A stretch of 64,000 bases of DNA from Chromohalobacter canadensis (GTDB lineage: Bacteria; Pseudomonadota; Gammaproteobacteria; Pseudomonadales; Halomonadaceae). The stretch covers positions 113,778 to 177,777 of the forward strand of contig NZ_JAJQJH010000006.1 in assembly GCF_029544075.1 (NCBI RefSeq), written 5' to 3'. The notes under the pieces were generated by a model. The model was not told where the DNA came from, did no database searches, and saw only the letters and a program-made list of their open reading frames with translations. Both the position numbers and the translations under genes were made by a program. Shown in pieces: positions 19,477 to 28,499 of the stretch (positions are counted from its first letter, which is position 1; every line of letters begins with the position of its first letter).

Positions 19477-20514
19477 ATGACCACAGCGACGACACTGACG
19501 CCTGACGAGTTGGAAGCACGTATCAGCCGAATTTTCATCCGCTGCGGCGTTGACGATGAGCCCGCCAGCGCGTTGGCGCGGGTGATCACAGCGGCGGAGA
19601 GGGATAACTGCAAGTCCCATGGCGTTCATCGGGTAGCAGGCTGCCTGAGCGTGTTGAAGGCGGGGCGGGTGTCGCCGAACGCGGCCCCCGTACTCCAACC
19701 GGGCGAGGGGCCTATCGTGCGCGTCAGTGCAGCAGGTGGCTATGCTAACCCGGCTTACGAAAAAGCACGGCCGGCGCTATTGGCACGTGCTCGACAGCAC
19801 GGCCTGGCCGCGCTGGTAATCAATGACTGTGTACACTTCTCGGCGCTCTGGTATGAAGTCGAGGACCTGGCCCGCGAAGGGCTCGCGGCGCTCTCCATGT
19901 GTCCGAGCTATGCAGTCATGGCCCCCTCTGGTGGCAGCCAGCCATTGCTGGGGACCAACCCCTTTGCGTTCGGCTGGCCGCGCCAGGGAGAGCACCCTTA
20001 CGTGTTTGACTTTGCCACCAGCGTGGCGGCGCGCGGTGAAATCGAGCTTCACCGACGCGAAGGCAAGGCGTTGCCGGCGGGGTGGGCGATCAACACCGAG
20101 GGCCAACCAACCAGCGATCCACAGGCTGCGCTCGAGGGCGCCATGCTGCCCTTCGGCGGTCACAAGGGCTCGGCGATCGCGACCATGATCGAGCTGATGG
20201 CGGGCGCCATGCTGGGGGACTTCATGAGCGAGGAGGCGCTGGAATTCATGGGTACCAGCAAATTGTTGCCGCGCCACGGCGCGTTGGTGCTGGCCTTCGA
20301 CCCTCAGGCTTTCTCGCAGGGGCGCGGTCGCGATCCGATTGCCGAGGGGGAGAAGTTACTGCAGGGGATTGCCGATCAGGGAGCGCGCTTGCCGTCGCAA
20401 CGCCGCTTTGCCGCGCGCAAGATAGCCGAGACCGAGGGCATCAAGCTGAGCGAGGAAGAGCTCGCACTGCTGGAGCGGCTCGAAGCCGACGGCTTGGACG
20501 CCGTAGGCGACTGA
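19477..20514 (+). CDS. LDH2 family oxidoreductase, probable pyrroline/piperideine-2-carboxylate reductase
   Basis: The 345-residue protein is of the malate/L-lactate dehydrogenase 2 (Ldh2) fold. Visible motifs are KSHGVHRVAGCL near the N-terminus, NDCVHFSALWYEVEDLA, LLGTNPFAFGWPR and FGGHKGSAIATMIELMAG. These fit the DpkA-like branch, which reduces cyclic imino acids such as pyrroline-2-carboxylate with NADPH. It is convergent with the aconitase X operon, whose dehydratase product would spontaneously form pyrroline-2-carboxylate. That makes this assignment attractive, but malate or ureidoglycolate dehydrogenase cannot be excluded from sequence alone. Confidence 0.8.
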   Translation: MTTATTLTPDELEARISRIFIRCGVDDEPASALARVITAAERDNCKSHGVHRVAGCLSVLKAGRVSPNAAPVLQPGEGPIVRVSAAGGYANPAYEKARPALLARARQHGLAALVINDCVHFSALWYEVEDLAREGLAALSMCPSYAVMAPSGGSQPLLGTNPFAFGWPRQGEHPYVFDFATSVAARGEIELHRREGKALPAGWAINTEGQPTSDPQAALEGAMLPFGGHKGSAIATMIELMAGAMLGDFMSEEALEFMGTSKLLPRHGALVLAFDPQAFSQGRGRDPIAEGEKLLQGIADQGARLPSQRRFAARKIAETEGIKLSEEELALLERLEADGLDAVGD

Positions 20515-20540
20515 GCCCGTTCTCAACGTGAGCCAGCTTG

Positions 20541-20570
20541 AAAAGCGGACGCCACTGGCGTTCGCTTTTT
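20541..20570 (+). terminator. Intrinsic terminator between convergent genes
   Basis: AAAAGCGGACGC (20541-20552) pairs with GCGTTCGCTTTT (20558-20569) with one mismatch and is followed by T. A-rich and T-rich ends suggest it can also act for the opposing aconitase X operon. Confidence 0.85.
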
Positions 20571-20612
20571 ATTGACTTGTCAGACTAGGCCTAGCCTTGC
20601 GTCGTGCTGCTG

Positions 20613-22313
20613 TCACATATCCGGGCAATGCCCCGGAGGCTGCCTGAGCCAATCGGGCAGCGTGCCCGTCGTACGCCCGGTGACAAGCGCCGTCACGCAC
20701 TCGCTGAGACTGCCAAAACGCACTGCGCGCCCGCTCAGGCCCGGTGCGTAATGGGCGTACTTGCCCGAATTGGTCATCAGCGTACGCGCCGCCGGTGGGA
20801 AGACGGGCTCGGAGATCGAACACCAGCAGAGGTCGGCGTGTAGACGCAGCCCGGCGGCTTCGAGCGACTGTGCGCTACCTTCCTGCCGCGCCGCCTGGAG
20901 CGTATCGCGTCCCAGGGTGACGATACCGATGACCGCCGGGTGACAGCGGCGACCGGCCATCAGCTCGGCGAGCTTGCGGCACTCGGCGAGCGAGAAGTGC
21001 GGGCTACCGAAGGCGACCAGTTCGATGTCGACGGCGCCCGCGTTGAACTGCTGCCAGACGTCTGCCAGGTCGGCGACCCTGACCGCGGCTCGGTCGGCGC
21101 TCGGTGCGATGCAGTCGGCCTCGGGTGTGATCCCTTCGATATGCAGCATGGGCGCGGCAGAGGTGGTGCCGAAGGCGGCGCAAAGTGCTTTCAAGTCGTC
21201 GTCGCTGGGTGTTAAGTCGACAACACCGGTGACCAGCGGAATGCAGTCGGGGGCGAGCTGTCCGAGCCGATACCCCAGCAGTGGCCAGAATGCATCGTCG
21301 TGCGTGGTCGGGACGTCAACGTCGATGATGCGCTGCGCTCGGCGTTCCTCATCCAGGTAGACACCGTGACAAGGCGCGCGTCCGGTTAGCGCGATGCACA
21401 GATCGAGCAAGTCGGGGTGCTTGGCGGTACGCGCACCGAGCACGCTGTTAGCGTAGATAACGGCATTGGACTCGGCCCAGGCGATCACTTCGTTGGTGCC
21501 GGGAGCGTCCTGAAGCAGATAAGGGGCGCAAGTGAAACTGGGGCGCGCGCCCATCGCCACATAGGTATCCGCCAGGCGGCTGGCGGGAAAGCCAAAGGCC
21601 TCCGGCACGCCCTGTACCCGCCATTGGGTGTGATCGACCGAAATCGAATTCATGGTGGTGGGCACTTTCACGCGCGCGCCCAAATCGGCAAAGATTTCAG
21701 CAAAACTCAATAAGGCAGGGCTGGCGTAGATGCAGCCGTCGATGTGTACCCGGGAGACATCAATAAGGCGCGTGGCGCCTTCGATCACGGCCATGTCGTG
21801 GAGAATGCGCATCGCTCTCTGCGCCGCTTCACCTTCATGGCCTTCGAGTAGCGCGTGATCGTGGTTTGTTAGTGAAAGCGCTTCACTTGAGAGGGGCGTG
21901 AGGGGGATATCCAGTCCATCGGCCACTAGACGTTGGTCGTCGATACACGCTCTCTCGCAGCGACAGAGCCGTGCGAACGCCTCGGTATCGAGCTGGACCA
22001 CTGGAATCGTTTGCTCGAACAGGTGCTGAGCGACCAGCGCTCCAAGCGTCAGGATGCTTTCCGGCTCACTGAATACCAGCGCCGCCGGGGCGTTACCGTT
22101 CATGATCAACTCGAGCAGTATGCCGCTGCCGGTGCAGGAACCGCGACTGGTCGGCATGGCCAGTATTTTGCCGCCCAGATACTGTCCTCTAAGGGGGTGG
22201 TGCGAGTCGATCACTTCGCCAGTAGCGGCGTCCACGCCGCCCCAAAAGCTCAAGCCTTCCCGGGACGCGAGGAGCGAAGCATCGGCATAGCCTGTCATTA
22301 CACGTCGCGACAT
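20613..22313 (-). CDS. Aconitase X, fused large and small domains (probable cis-3-hydroxy-L-proline dehydratase)
   Basis: The 566-residue protein joins an N-terminal swivel domain (DUF126; PTSRGSCTGSGILLELI around residue 55) to the aconitase X catalytic domain (DUF521; residues about 150-566, with VDVPTTHDDAFWPLLGY). Bacterial aconitase X proteins of this kind have been characterised as cis-3-hydroxy-L-proline dehydratases. They give pyrroline-2-carboxylate after tautomerisation. Cysteines in CRCERAC and SFTCAPYLL are candidates for the metal site. It is the last gene of a leftward operon, 32 bases after the DadA-like gene. Confidence 0.88.
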   Translation of the reverse strand: MSRRVMTGYADASLLASREGLSFWGGVDAATGEVIDSHHPLRGQYLGGKILAMPTSRGSCTGSGILLELIMNGNAPAALVFSEPESILTLGALVAQHLFEQTIPVVQLDTEAFARLCRCERACIDDQRLVADGLDIPLTPLSSEALSLTNHDHALLEGHEGEAAQRAMRILHDMAVIEGATRLIDVSRVHIDGCIYASPALLSFAEIFADLGARVKVPTTMNSISVDHTQWRVQGVPEAFGFPASRLADTYVAMGARPSFTCAPYLLQDAPGTNEVIAWAESNAVIYANSVLGARTAKHPDLLDLCIALTGRAPCHGVYLDEERRAQRIIDVDVPTTHDDAFWPLLGYRLGQLAPDCIPLVTGVVDLTPSDDDLKALCAAFGTTSAAPMLHIEGITPEADCIAPSADRAAVRVADLADVWQQFNAGAVDIELVAFGSPHFSLAECRKLAELMAGRRCHPAVIGIVTLGRDTLQAARQEGSAQSLEAAGLRLHADLCWCSISEPVFPPAARTLMTNSGKYAHYAPGLSGRAVRFGSLSECVTALVTGRTTGTLPDWLRQPPGHCPDM

Positions 22314-22345
22314 GTTTTTTCCTCTATCTGGGGCGCATGCATGGC

Positions 22346-23614
22346 TCAGGTTTTGGTGAAGCGATCCGGCCGGAAAGGTGTCAGATCGAGTGTCGGTGTG
22401 CGGTTCATCAACTGATCGGCGATCAACTCGGCAGTAATCGCGGCCTGGGTCAGTCCCAGGTGCTGGTGACCGAACGCGAACTGCACGTGAGGATGTTGCG
22501 GGTGTTGCCCGATTACTGGCAGCGAGTCCGGCAACGTCGGGCGAAAGCCCATCCAGTCGCTGGCTCGCTCGACGCCGGAGGCATCGCTCAAAAGCGCTGA
22601 AGCATGGTGCTTGAGAGTACGCGAACGTTTGGGGTTCGGCTTGAGCCCCAGCCCGCCCAACTCGGAGAAGCCGACCACCCTGAGGCCATCTTTTAGGGGG
22701 GCCATGACTACGTTACGCTCGGCCGAGCCAATGGGTTGGCGTAGCGCACCGACACGGTCAGGGAGCGTGAGATGATGCCCGCTTTCGCTCTCCAGAGGCA
22801 TCTTTAGGTCTAATTGCTCGGCCAGTTTGCCGCTCCAGGCGCCGGTGGCGATTACCACTCGGCTTGCCTCGATGAGGCGTTGGCTTGAGCGAAGTTCGAC
22901 GCCTTCAGCAGTCGCCCTGACCTGCTCGACGCTCTCTCGCCCGATCTCGCCGCCAGCGCTTTCAAAGGCCTCGACCAAGCGTCGTACCACGCGGTACGGG
23001 TCACTGACCTGATGGGCATTGGGAAAAAGCAGAGCGTGATGAATATCACGGCTCAGCCCGCTGTCACGCGCCTGCACTGCATCGGCATCCAGCAGCTCGG
23101 CCTCGATGCCATATTGGCCGAGCTTTTCCCGATGGCGTTGCGCTTGCTCCAGCGCGCGTTCGTTCTCCCATACCATCAGATAGCCCGAGGCGATCAGCTC
23201 GTCCTGGGCACCGATACCGTCCAGACAACGCTGCCAGGCGGTCAGCGACCGGCTGTTGAGCGCGGCCAGTGCCTCGCGGCCGCGTTCGACGCTGGGCTTG
23301 CGCGCCGCCATCGCAAAATGCGCAAGCCAGGGGAGCAGGCTCGGCAGGTAGCGTGGCGGCAGCGCTAACGGGCCGTGTGGATCGAGCAGCAAGCGCGGTG
23401 CCTTGCGCAGGGTCTCGGGCGTCGAGAGCGGGTCGACCAGTTCGGTCGCGAGATAACCGGCGTTGCCGAAGGAGGCCCCCTTGCCTGGCACATCGCGGTC
23501 GACCACCAGCACGCGAAGCCCCGCCTGCTGGAGCTTCAATGCACTGGTCATGCCGATCAGGCCGGCCCCGACGACCACGACGTCGGGGCGGTACGAGGAG
23601 GATTCAGGCGTCAT
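22346..23614 (-). CDS. DadA-like FAD-dependent amino acid oxidoreductase
   Basis: The 422-residue protein of the D-amino acid oxidase/dehydrogenase family opens with an FAD-binding fold, VVVVGAGLIGMTSALKLQ, then DRDVPGKGASFGNAGYL, which is typical of DadA. The C-terminal signature is GFRPTLPDSLPVIG, followed by GHQHLGLTQAA. A quinone-linked D-hydroxyproline or D-amino acid dehydrogenase role is plausible because the cluster handles hydroxyproline-type compounds. Substrate is not determined. Its start overlaps the end of the NhaC-like gene by 4 bases, so they are translationally coupled. Confidence 0.85.
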   Translation of the reverse strand: MTPESSSYRPDVVVVGAGLIGMTSALKLQQAGLRVLVVDRDVPGKGASFGNAGYLATELVDPLSTPETLRKAPRLLLDPHGPLALPPRYLPSLLPWLAHFAMAARKPSVERGREALAALNSRSLTAWQRCLDGIGAQDELIASGYLMVWENERALEQAQRHREKLGQYGIEAELLDADAVQARDSGLSRDIHHALLFPNAHQVSDPYRVVRRLVEAFESAGGEIGRESVEQVRATAEGVELRSSQRLIEASRVVIATGAWSGKLAEQLDLKMPLESESGHHLTLPDRVGALRQPIGSAERNVVMAPLKDGLRVVGFSELGGLGLKPNPKRSRTLKHHASALLSDASGVERASDWMGFRPTLPDSLPVIGQHPQHPHVQFAFGHQHLGLTQAAITAELIADQLMNRTPTLDLTPFRPDRFTKT

Positions 23615-25131
23615 GCGCCCTCCAGTGGATTGGTCGCCATGCTTCCCTCAGGGAACGAACCGTCTTCCTCAGCCTGCGAGGTCAGCCTGGCAGGTTGATC
23701 GCTGTTGGGGCGCTTTTGAGGGTCCGCCTTGTGAGAGAACCAGCCGAACTGGGCATAGATGATGCTTAGCACGGGTGACAGCCAGCAGGCGAAGGAAAGC
23801 GGAATGTACAGCAAGGCGCTGAGGTCGCCATCGCCCACGGTTAGCCCGAGTGTGGTGATCACGAAAGCACCGCCGACGTTCCAGGGAATCAGCGGCGAGA
23901 CAAGCGTGCCGCCTTCCTCGATAGCGCGCGACAGGTTGAGTCGTGAGTAGCCGAGGCGGTCATAGGCACTGACGTACATGCGACCCGGCAAGGCGATGGA
24001 AAGGTAGACATCGCCAGCGATGGCGTTGACGAAAACGGGCGTTAGGACTGCGCTGGTCTGAAGCGCCCTGAAGCTACGTGCCTTTTCAGTGATGGTGGTC
24101 ACGACCTTTTCGAGGCACCGGGTCTTTTCGAGAATACCGCCGAAGATCAACGCGAAGATGATCAGCGTGACTACCCAGGTCATGGAGGTGACGCCGCCCC
24201 GATTGAGCAAGGTGTCCAGTGGACCAATGCCCGTGTCGACCGTATAGCCGCTATGGGCATAGGTCAGTACATCATGGAAGGAAGCACCTTGGGTCAGCAT
24301 GGCGATGGCGCCACCCAGCACGGTGGCCGTGAACAGGGCCGGTATGGGCGCGATTTTCAGAAAGGCCAACGTCAAGATGACGAGCAAGGGAATCAATTGC
24401 CAGAAGCCCAGCTGGAAGGCGTCGGTCAGGCCCTCGCGGATGTTCACAATACGCGCCAGCGAGCTTGCGCCTTCTTGATCGCCGCCCCCGACCCAGGCGT
24501 AGATGACCAGTGCGATCAGCATGGCTGGCACCGTGGTCGGCAGCATGTTCTTGATGTGATCGAAGATATTGGTTTCGGTCACCGCCGGCGACAGGTTGGT
24601 GGTATCGGAAAGCGGCGACATCTTGTCGCCGAAGAAGGCGCCCGAGACGATGGCGCCCGCCGTCCAGTAGACCGGTACTTCAAGGGCGATACCGATCCCC
24701 ATCAGAGCGAGTCCCACCGTACCGACGGTGGTCCAGGAGGAGCCGACCACCAGCGAGACGATAGCGCACATCAGCATGGTGGCGGCCAGAAACCACTGTG
24801 GACTGAGTAGCTCGAGACCGTAGTAGATCAGCGTGGGGACGGTTCCGCTGGAGATCAGCACGCCAATCAGCATGCCCACCACGATCAGGGTGGCCACCGC
24901 CGGCATGGCGACGTGGAGCAGCTTGAAACCGCCGGCCTGCATTTCCTGCCAGCGATAGCCACGGCTCCAGCCGAAGATAGCGGCAATCGCTGCGCCGAGT
25001 GCCAGCGGTATATGGGGCGTGAAATCGCCATAATAGAAGAGTTGGATGGCCAGCAGGCCGATCGTCAATGCGATCGGGAGGAGGGCCATGCCGAGCGATG
25101 GCAGCGCGATGGTCTTGGAGTCATGTGGCAT
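23611..25131 (-). CDS. NhaC-family transporter
   Basis: The 506-residue integral membrane protein has around 11-12 hydrophobic segments. It carries NhaC family hallmarks such as WTAGAIVSGAFFGDKMSPLS and ATMLMCAIVSLVVGSSWTT. The family name is Na+/H+ antiporter, yet members inside amino acid catabolic operons may take up the substrate with sodium. Placement between the cyclodeaminase-like and DadA-like genes suggests substrate import here. It has a 4-base overlap with the downstream gene. The C-terminal 40 residues are hydrophilic. Confidence 0.83.
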   Translation of the reverse strand: MPHDSKTIALPSLGMALLPIALTIGLLAIQLFYYGDFTPHIPLALGAAIAAIFGWSRGYRWQEMQAGGFKLLHVAMPAVATLIVVGMLIGVLISSGTVPTLIYYGLELLSPQWFLAATMLMCAIVSLVVGSSWTTVGTVGLALMGIGIALEVPVYWTAGAIVSGAFFGDKMSPLSDTTNLSPAVTETNIFDHIKNMLPTTVPAMLIALVIYAWVGGGDQEGASSLARIVNIREGLTDAFQLGFWQLIPLLVILTLAFLKIAPIPALFTATVLGGAIAMLTQGASFHDVLTYAHSGYTVDTGIGPLDTLLNRGGVTSMTWVVTLIIFALIFGGILEKTRCLEKVVTTITEKARSFRALQTSAVLTPVFVNAIAGDVYLSIALPGRMYVSAYDRLGYSRLNLSRAIEEGGTLVSPLIPWNVGGAFVITTLGLTVGDGDLSALLYIPLSFACWLSPVLSIIYAQFGWFSHKADPQKRPNSDQPARLTSQAEEDGSFPEGSMATNPLEGA

Positions 25132-25182
25132 GCTGGATTGTTCCTTTTGTTCAGCATTGAGGAGTGTCTACGGAGCAAACGA

Positions 25183-26165
25183 TCAGTCGACGCTCCGCTC
25201 GTAAGCCGTGATCGCGGCCGCCAGGTCTTCGCAGGACGCGCCCACCGCCTTGAATGCTGTAATCGCCGCGTCGGGATCGTCCAGTTCGCTACGCCCGTGA
25301 TGGCGCTTCGCGCAGAGATCGAAGAAGTCGGCCAGCACATCGGTTTCACCGATGGCGCCGGAGGCGATGGGATCGATCAGGTCGCCACTCTCGGCCAGCG
25401 CACCGGCGCGGGTGTCGACGAACACCTGCCCGCGGCGCATGACCGTGTCGTCCGCCTCACGCATCGCCGGCGTAAAACTGCCTACCAGGTCGACGTGGGT
25501 GCCCGGCGAGAGCCATTCGCCGTGGATCAACGGGGTCTGGCTGAGCGTGGCGCAACTGATGATATCGGCTGTACCGGCGGCCTCCCGAAGACCGTCTGCG
25601 GCGACCTGCTCGGCCGAGTAACCCTGTTCGGTCAGTTCCGCGACCAGGGCGGCGGCCGATTCGGGATACAGGTCCCACACACGTACGCGCTTGATCGAGC
25701 GTACGGCGGCATGTGCCGGTACCAAGCGGCGTGCCATGCGCCCGGCACCTACCATGAGAAGCTCTTCCGCGTCGTCGCGGGAAAGATAGCGTGAGGCCAG
25801 TGCCGACGCGGCGGCGGTGCGACGCGAGGTCAGTTCGTTGGCCTCGAATTGCGCCAGATGACGCCCCGTGCGGGCGCAACTGAGCAGGTAGTGGCCGGTC
25901 AGGCCGGGTTCGCCTCGCGCCGTGTTGCCAGGGAATACGTTGACCTGTTTGACGCCCAGGTAACGATCTTCGATCCAGGCCGGCATCAACAGTAGCGTGG
26001 CGTCTGGGTCGCCGCTTACGGCCAGGTGATGGTGGTGGCGAATGGGGGAGTTCACCTCACGGGTGAAGACATCATCGAGGGCATCAAGGTGAAGACATCA
26101 TCGAGGGCATCAATGAGTGCCGGCCAGGGGAGGGCCTCGGCGACTTGTTCAGCGTTGCAATACAT
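25183..26165 (-). pseudogene. Ornithine cyclodeaminase/mu-crystallin family gene, frameshifted by a 26-bp duplication
   Basis: The body (26055-25183) encodes an OCD/mu-crystallin protein with NVFPGNTARGEPGL and the NAD loop MVGAGRMARRLVPAH. This is typical of pyrroline-2-carboxylate reductases (LhpI type). The natural start is ATG 26165, with GGAGA upstream, giving MYCNAEQVAEALPWPALIDA. That frame meets TGA at 26052, because a 26-bp unit is present twice. Removing one copy restores DDVFTREVNSPIRHH and a continuous 318-residue protein. As sequenced, only a GTG at 26055 could start the rest, and that would miss the N-terminal strand and helix. The gene is first in the operon and is probably inactive or reduced, unless this is a sequencing error. 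Confidence 0.85.
26062..26113. repeat. Exact 26-bp tandem duplication
   Basis: The unit beginning GGTGAAGACATCATCGAGGG and ending CATCAA occurs at 26062-26087 and again at 26088-26113 without mismatch. Because 26 is not a multiple of three, it shifts the reading frame of the cyclodeaminase-family gene on the minus strand. Confidence 0.95.
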
Positions 26166-26287
26166 GCCAGTCTCCGGTGCGTTATGTTTATCGGTGTAGA
26201 CTATGATGTTTGCAACCAGATTGGCTTGACTCGAACTCCGTAATGTTTGTCCCGAGGTCCGGTGCATGCCCATTCTGATGTCCTGCG

Positions 26288-27091
26288 GTGACCGTTATGC
26301 AACAGACTCAGGCCCGACGCAATCATATCGCCCGCACGCAGGGCGAACATCGCCATGATTTTCCGCAGCTGTTGCTTGGCTGGCGTGGAGAGATGGAGTG
26401 TGCGTTCGACCGTGAGTCGCAACGCCTGAGTGCCTCCACGGCGGCAGTGGTGCCGTCCAATACGCGGCATCATTTTGCCGGCTGCGATGACAGCAGCGAG
26501 CTTCTCGTGGTGGATTTGAGCAGCGCTGACAGTTGCCTCACCGCGCTGGAAGAGGACAGTCGAGTCGATTTGATGGGACGGCTGTTTTCCAGCCCGGGTT
26601 TCTTCGAGATGCCGCCTGTGATGGTGTCGACGATCAACGTGGCTGTCGAACAACTGCGTTTTTTCGGCTCGCGCGATCCGCATCATTTGCTGCGTCGTCA
26701 ACTCGCCATGATGTTCGTCACTCAGGTCTATGAGCTGATGGAATCAGGCAGTGATATCGGGTTGGTCAGGGCTCGCCGCTTCTCGTGTGACGATATCGAT
26801 GCCTTCATCGATGCCTCTCTGGAGACACCGCCCACCAATACTGCCTTGGCCGAGTTCATGCATTTGGGCCAGAGCCAGCTGCACATGCTATTTCTGCGTC
26901 ACCTAGGGAAGACCCCTCAGCAATATGTGTTACAACGGCGCCTGCAGTGGGCCATGACATGGCTGCAAAACACGGGCTTGCCGCTCGGGCATATCGCCAT
27001 GGATCTCGGTTTCTCCGATAGTTCGTCGTTCTCTCGTGCCTTTCGCCGGCATTTTGGGTATCCACCCTCGACGTTCAGGAAACCACGCTGA
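26288..27091 (+). CDS. AraC family transcriptional regulator
   Basis: The 267-residue protein has a cupin-like N-terminal sensor (HRHDFPQLLLGWRGEMEC) and a C-terminal AraC DNA-binding domain with two helix-turn-helix units (NTALAEFMHLGQSQLHMLFL and LPLGHIAMDLGFSDSSSFSR). It is divergent from the hydroxyproline-type operon and is its likely activator, perhaps responding to the imino acid. GTG 26288 and ATG 26297 are both possible starts; neither has a strong ribosome site. The role is inferred from position. Confidence 0.85.
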   Translation: MTVMQQTQARRNHIARTQGEHRHDFPQLLLGWRGEMECAFDRESQRLSASTAAVVPSNTRHHFAGCDDSSELLVVDLSSADSCLTALEEDSRVDLMGRLFSSPGFFEMPPVMVSTINVAVEQLRFFGSRDPHHLLRRQLAMMFVTQVYELMESGSDIGLVRARRFSCDDIDAFIDASLETPPTNTALAEFMHLGQSQLHMLFLRHLGKTPQQYVLQRRLQWAMTWLQNTGLPLGHIAMDLGFSDSSSFSRAFRRHFGYPPSTFRKPR

Positions 27092-27197
27092 AACGCTGAC
27101 GCGCGTCTTCAGTGCTACGCCACGACATGGCAGGATACGCCACATGCCCGGGCCGTTTCCGGGATCGAGCTGTCTTGCCATGCCACCGGGAGCGACG

Positions 27198-28235
27198 ATG
27201 AGCCTTGCTTCTCGGGACGAGCCGCTGTCGGTTGGCTTCGTTCTTCTACAGCATTTCACCCTGTTGCCTTTTGCCGCCTTCATCGATTGTCTGCGTCTCG
27301 CCGCCGATGAAGGCGACCGTAGTCGACAGCTTCGCTGCCATTGGGCCTTCATGACCAGTGCGGGGCAGGAGGCGGTCTCCAGTTGTGGGGCGACCATCTC
27401 CCATTGCGAGTCTTTTCGCTCGCCGACTGATTTCGACTATATCGTGGTGATCGGTGGGGTGCAGAAGGAGAAGGAGCGGGTGGACGACGTCGCCTTGGCG
27501 TATCTGCGTCAAGCGGCCGCGGCCGGTGTCCCAGTGGTCGGGGTATGTACCGGTGTGTTCGCCATGATACAGGCGAGACTGATGGAGGGGCGGCGCTGCT
27601 GCGTGAGTTGGTACCATCATCGTGACATGATTCAGCGCTTTCCTGACATGAATCCGGTCGCCGACCAGCTGTTCATCGATGATGGCGACCGGATCACCTG
27701 TGCAGGCGGAGCGGCAGCAGCGGATCTGGCCGCCTACCTGATAGAGCGGCACTTGGGAAAAGCGTGGGCCATGAAAAGCTTGCACATCATGCTTCTCGAT
27801 GAAGCGCGTGCGGGCAAGCACCCTCAGCCACAACCGGTAGTGTTCGGCAAGATCGAGGACCGGTTGGTGCGTCGTTCCATCACCCTGTTGGAGCAGCACC
27901 TAGGCGAAGCCATGTCGATGGATGCATTGGCCGAACGGGTCGGGACGTCGCGTCGCAACCTGGAACGACGCTTTCGCGAGACGCTCGGCATCGGCCCCCA
28001 GAAGTTCGCGCGCGACCTACGACTGCGCTATGGCGTCTGGCTGTTGCACTATACTGGCAAGAGCATCACCGACATCGGAGAGCGTTGTGGCTTCGCCGAC
28101 ACGGCGCACTTTTCCCGACACTTTCGTAGTGCCTTCGATATGACACCAACGGAAATGCGCAAACGTGCCACTGAGCCCGGTGGTCATCGTGTTGACCCTT
28201 TCTTCTTGCATATCGATGGCCATCCAACGCTCTAA
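27198..28235 (+). CDS. GlxA-family AraC-type regulator
   Basis: This 345-residue regulator has a DJ-1/PfpI-like domain (FDYIVVIGGVQKEKERVD, GVPVVGVCTGVFAMIQA with its cysteine) and an AraC domain (SMDALAERVGTSRRNLERRF, KSITDIGERCGFADTAHFSR). ATG 27198 with GGGAG just upstream is preferred; the frame is open further back, but only by overlapping the previous AraC gene. It precedes the sarcosine oxidase genes on the same strand. A sarcosine-responsive (SouR-like) activator of sox is therefore a reasonable idea, though control of the hydroxyproline cluster is also possible. Confidence 0.82.
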   Translation: MSLASRDEPLSVGFVLLQHFTLLPFAAFIDCLRLAADEGDRSRQLRCHWAFMTSAGQEAVSSCGATISHCESFRSPTDFDYIVVIGGVQKEKERVDDVALAYLRQAAAAGVPVVGVCTGVFAMIQARLMEGRRCCVSWYHHRDMIQRFPDMNPVADQLFIDDGDRITCAGGAAAADLAAYLIERHLGKAWAMKSLHIMLLDEARAGKHPQPQPVVFGKIEDRLVRRSITLLEQHLGEAMSMDALAERVGTSRRNLERRFRETLGIGPQKFARDLRLRYGVWLLHYTGKSITDIGERCGFADTAHFSRHFRSAFDMTPTEMRKRATEPGGHRVDPFFLHIDGHPTL

Positions 28236-28499
28236 TTCCAGGGCTGTGCTTCCCCGCACACACGTCTTCTGCTCCTTCGCCATTCGCGCTGTTCACGTCG
28301 ACAACTCGTATCGCCTGAGCGAGTGCCGGGCGTCGGCCGCTCCGGATGTTCAGCAAGCCTGTCGCATTTATTCAATCATTACCCCGTGCTCTCGGCTTTA
28401 ATCGATGCATGATCTACATACCGTGCAGCCGTCGAGGCCCGAGCGGAGCATTCTCCGATTTCGTTCTCTCATTCGCCTGCACGCGTCAGGAGAGGTGCC

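Noticed and set aside
26052..26055. GTG 26055 as the true start of the cyclodeaminase-family gene
   Set aside because: It would omit the conserved N-terminal strand and helix encoded just upstream, and deleting one 26-bp copy restores a perfect full-length frame.
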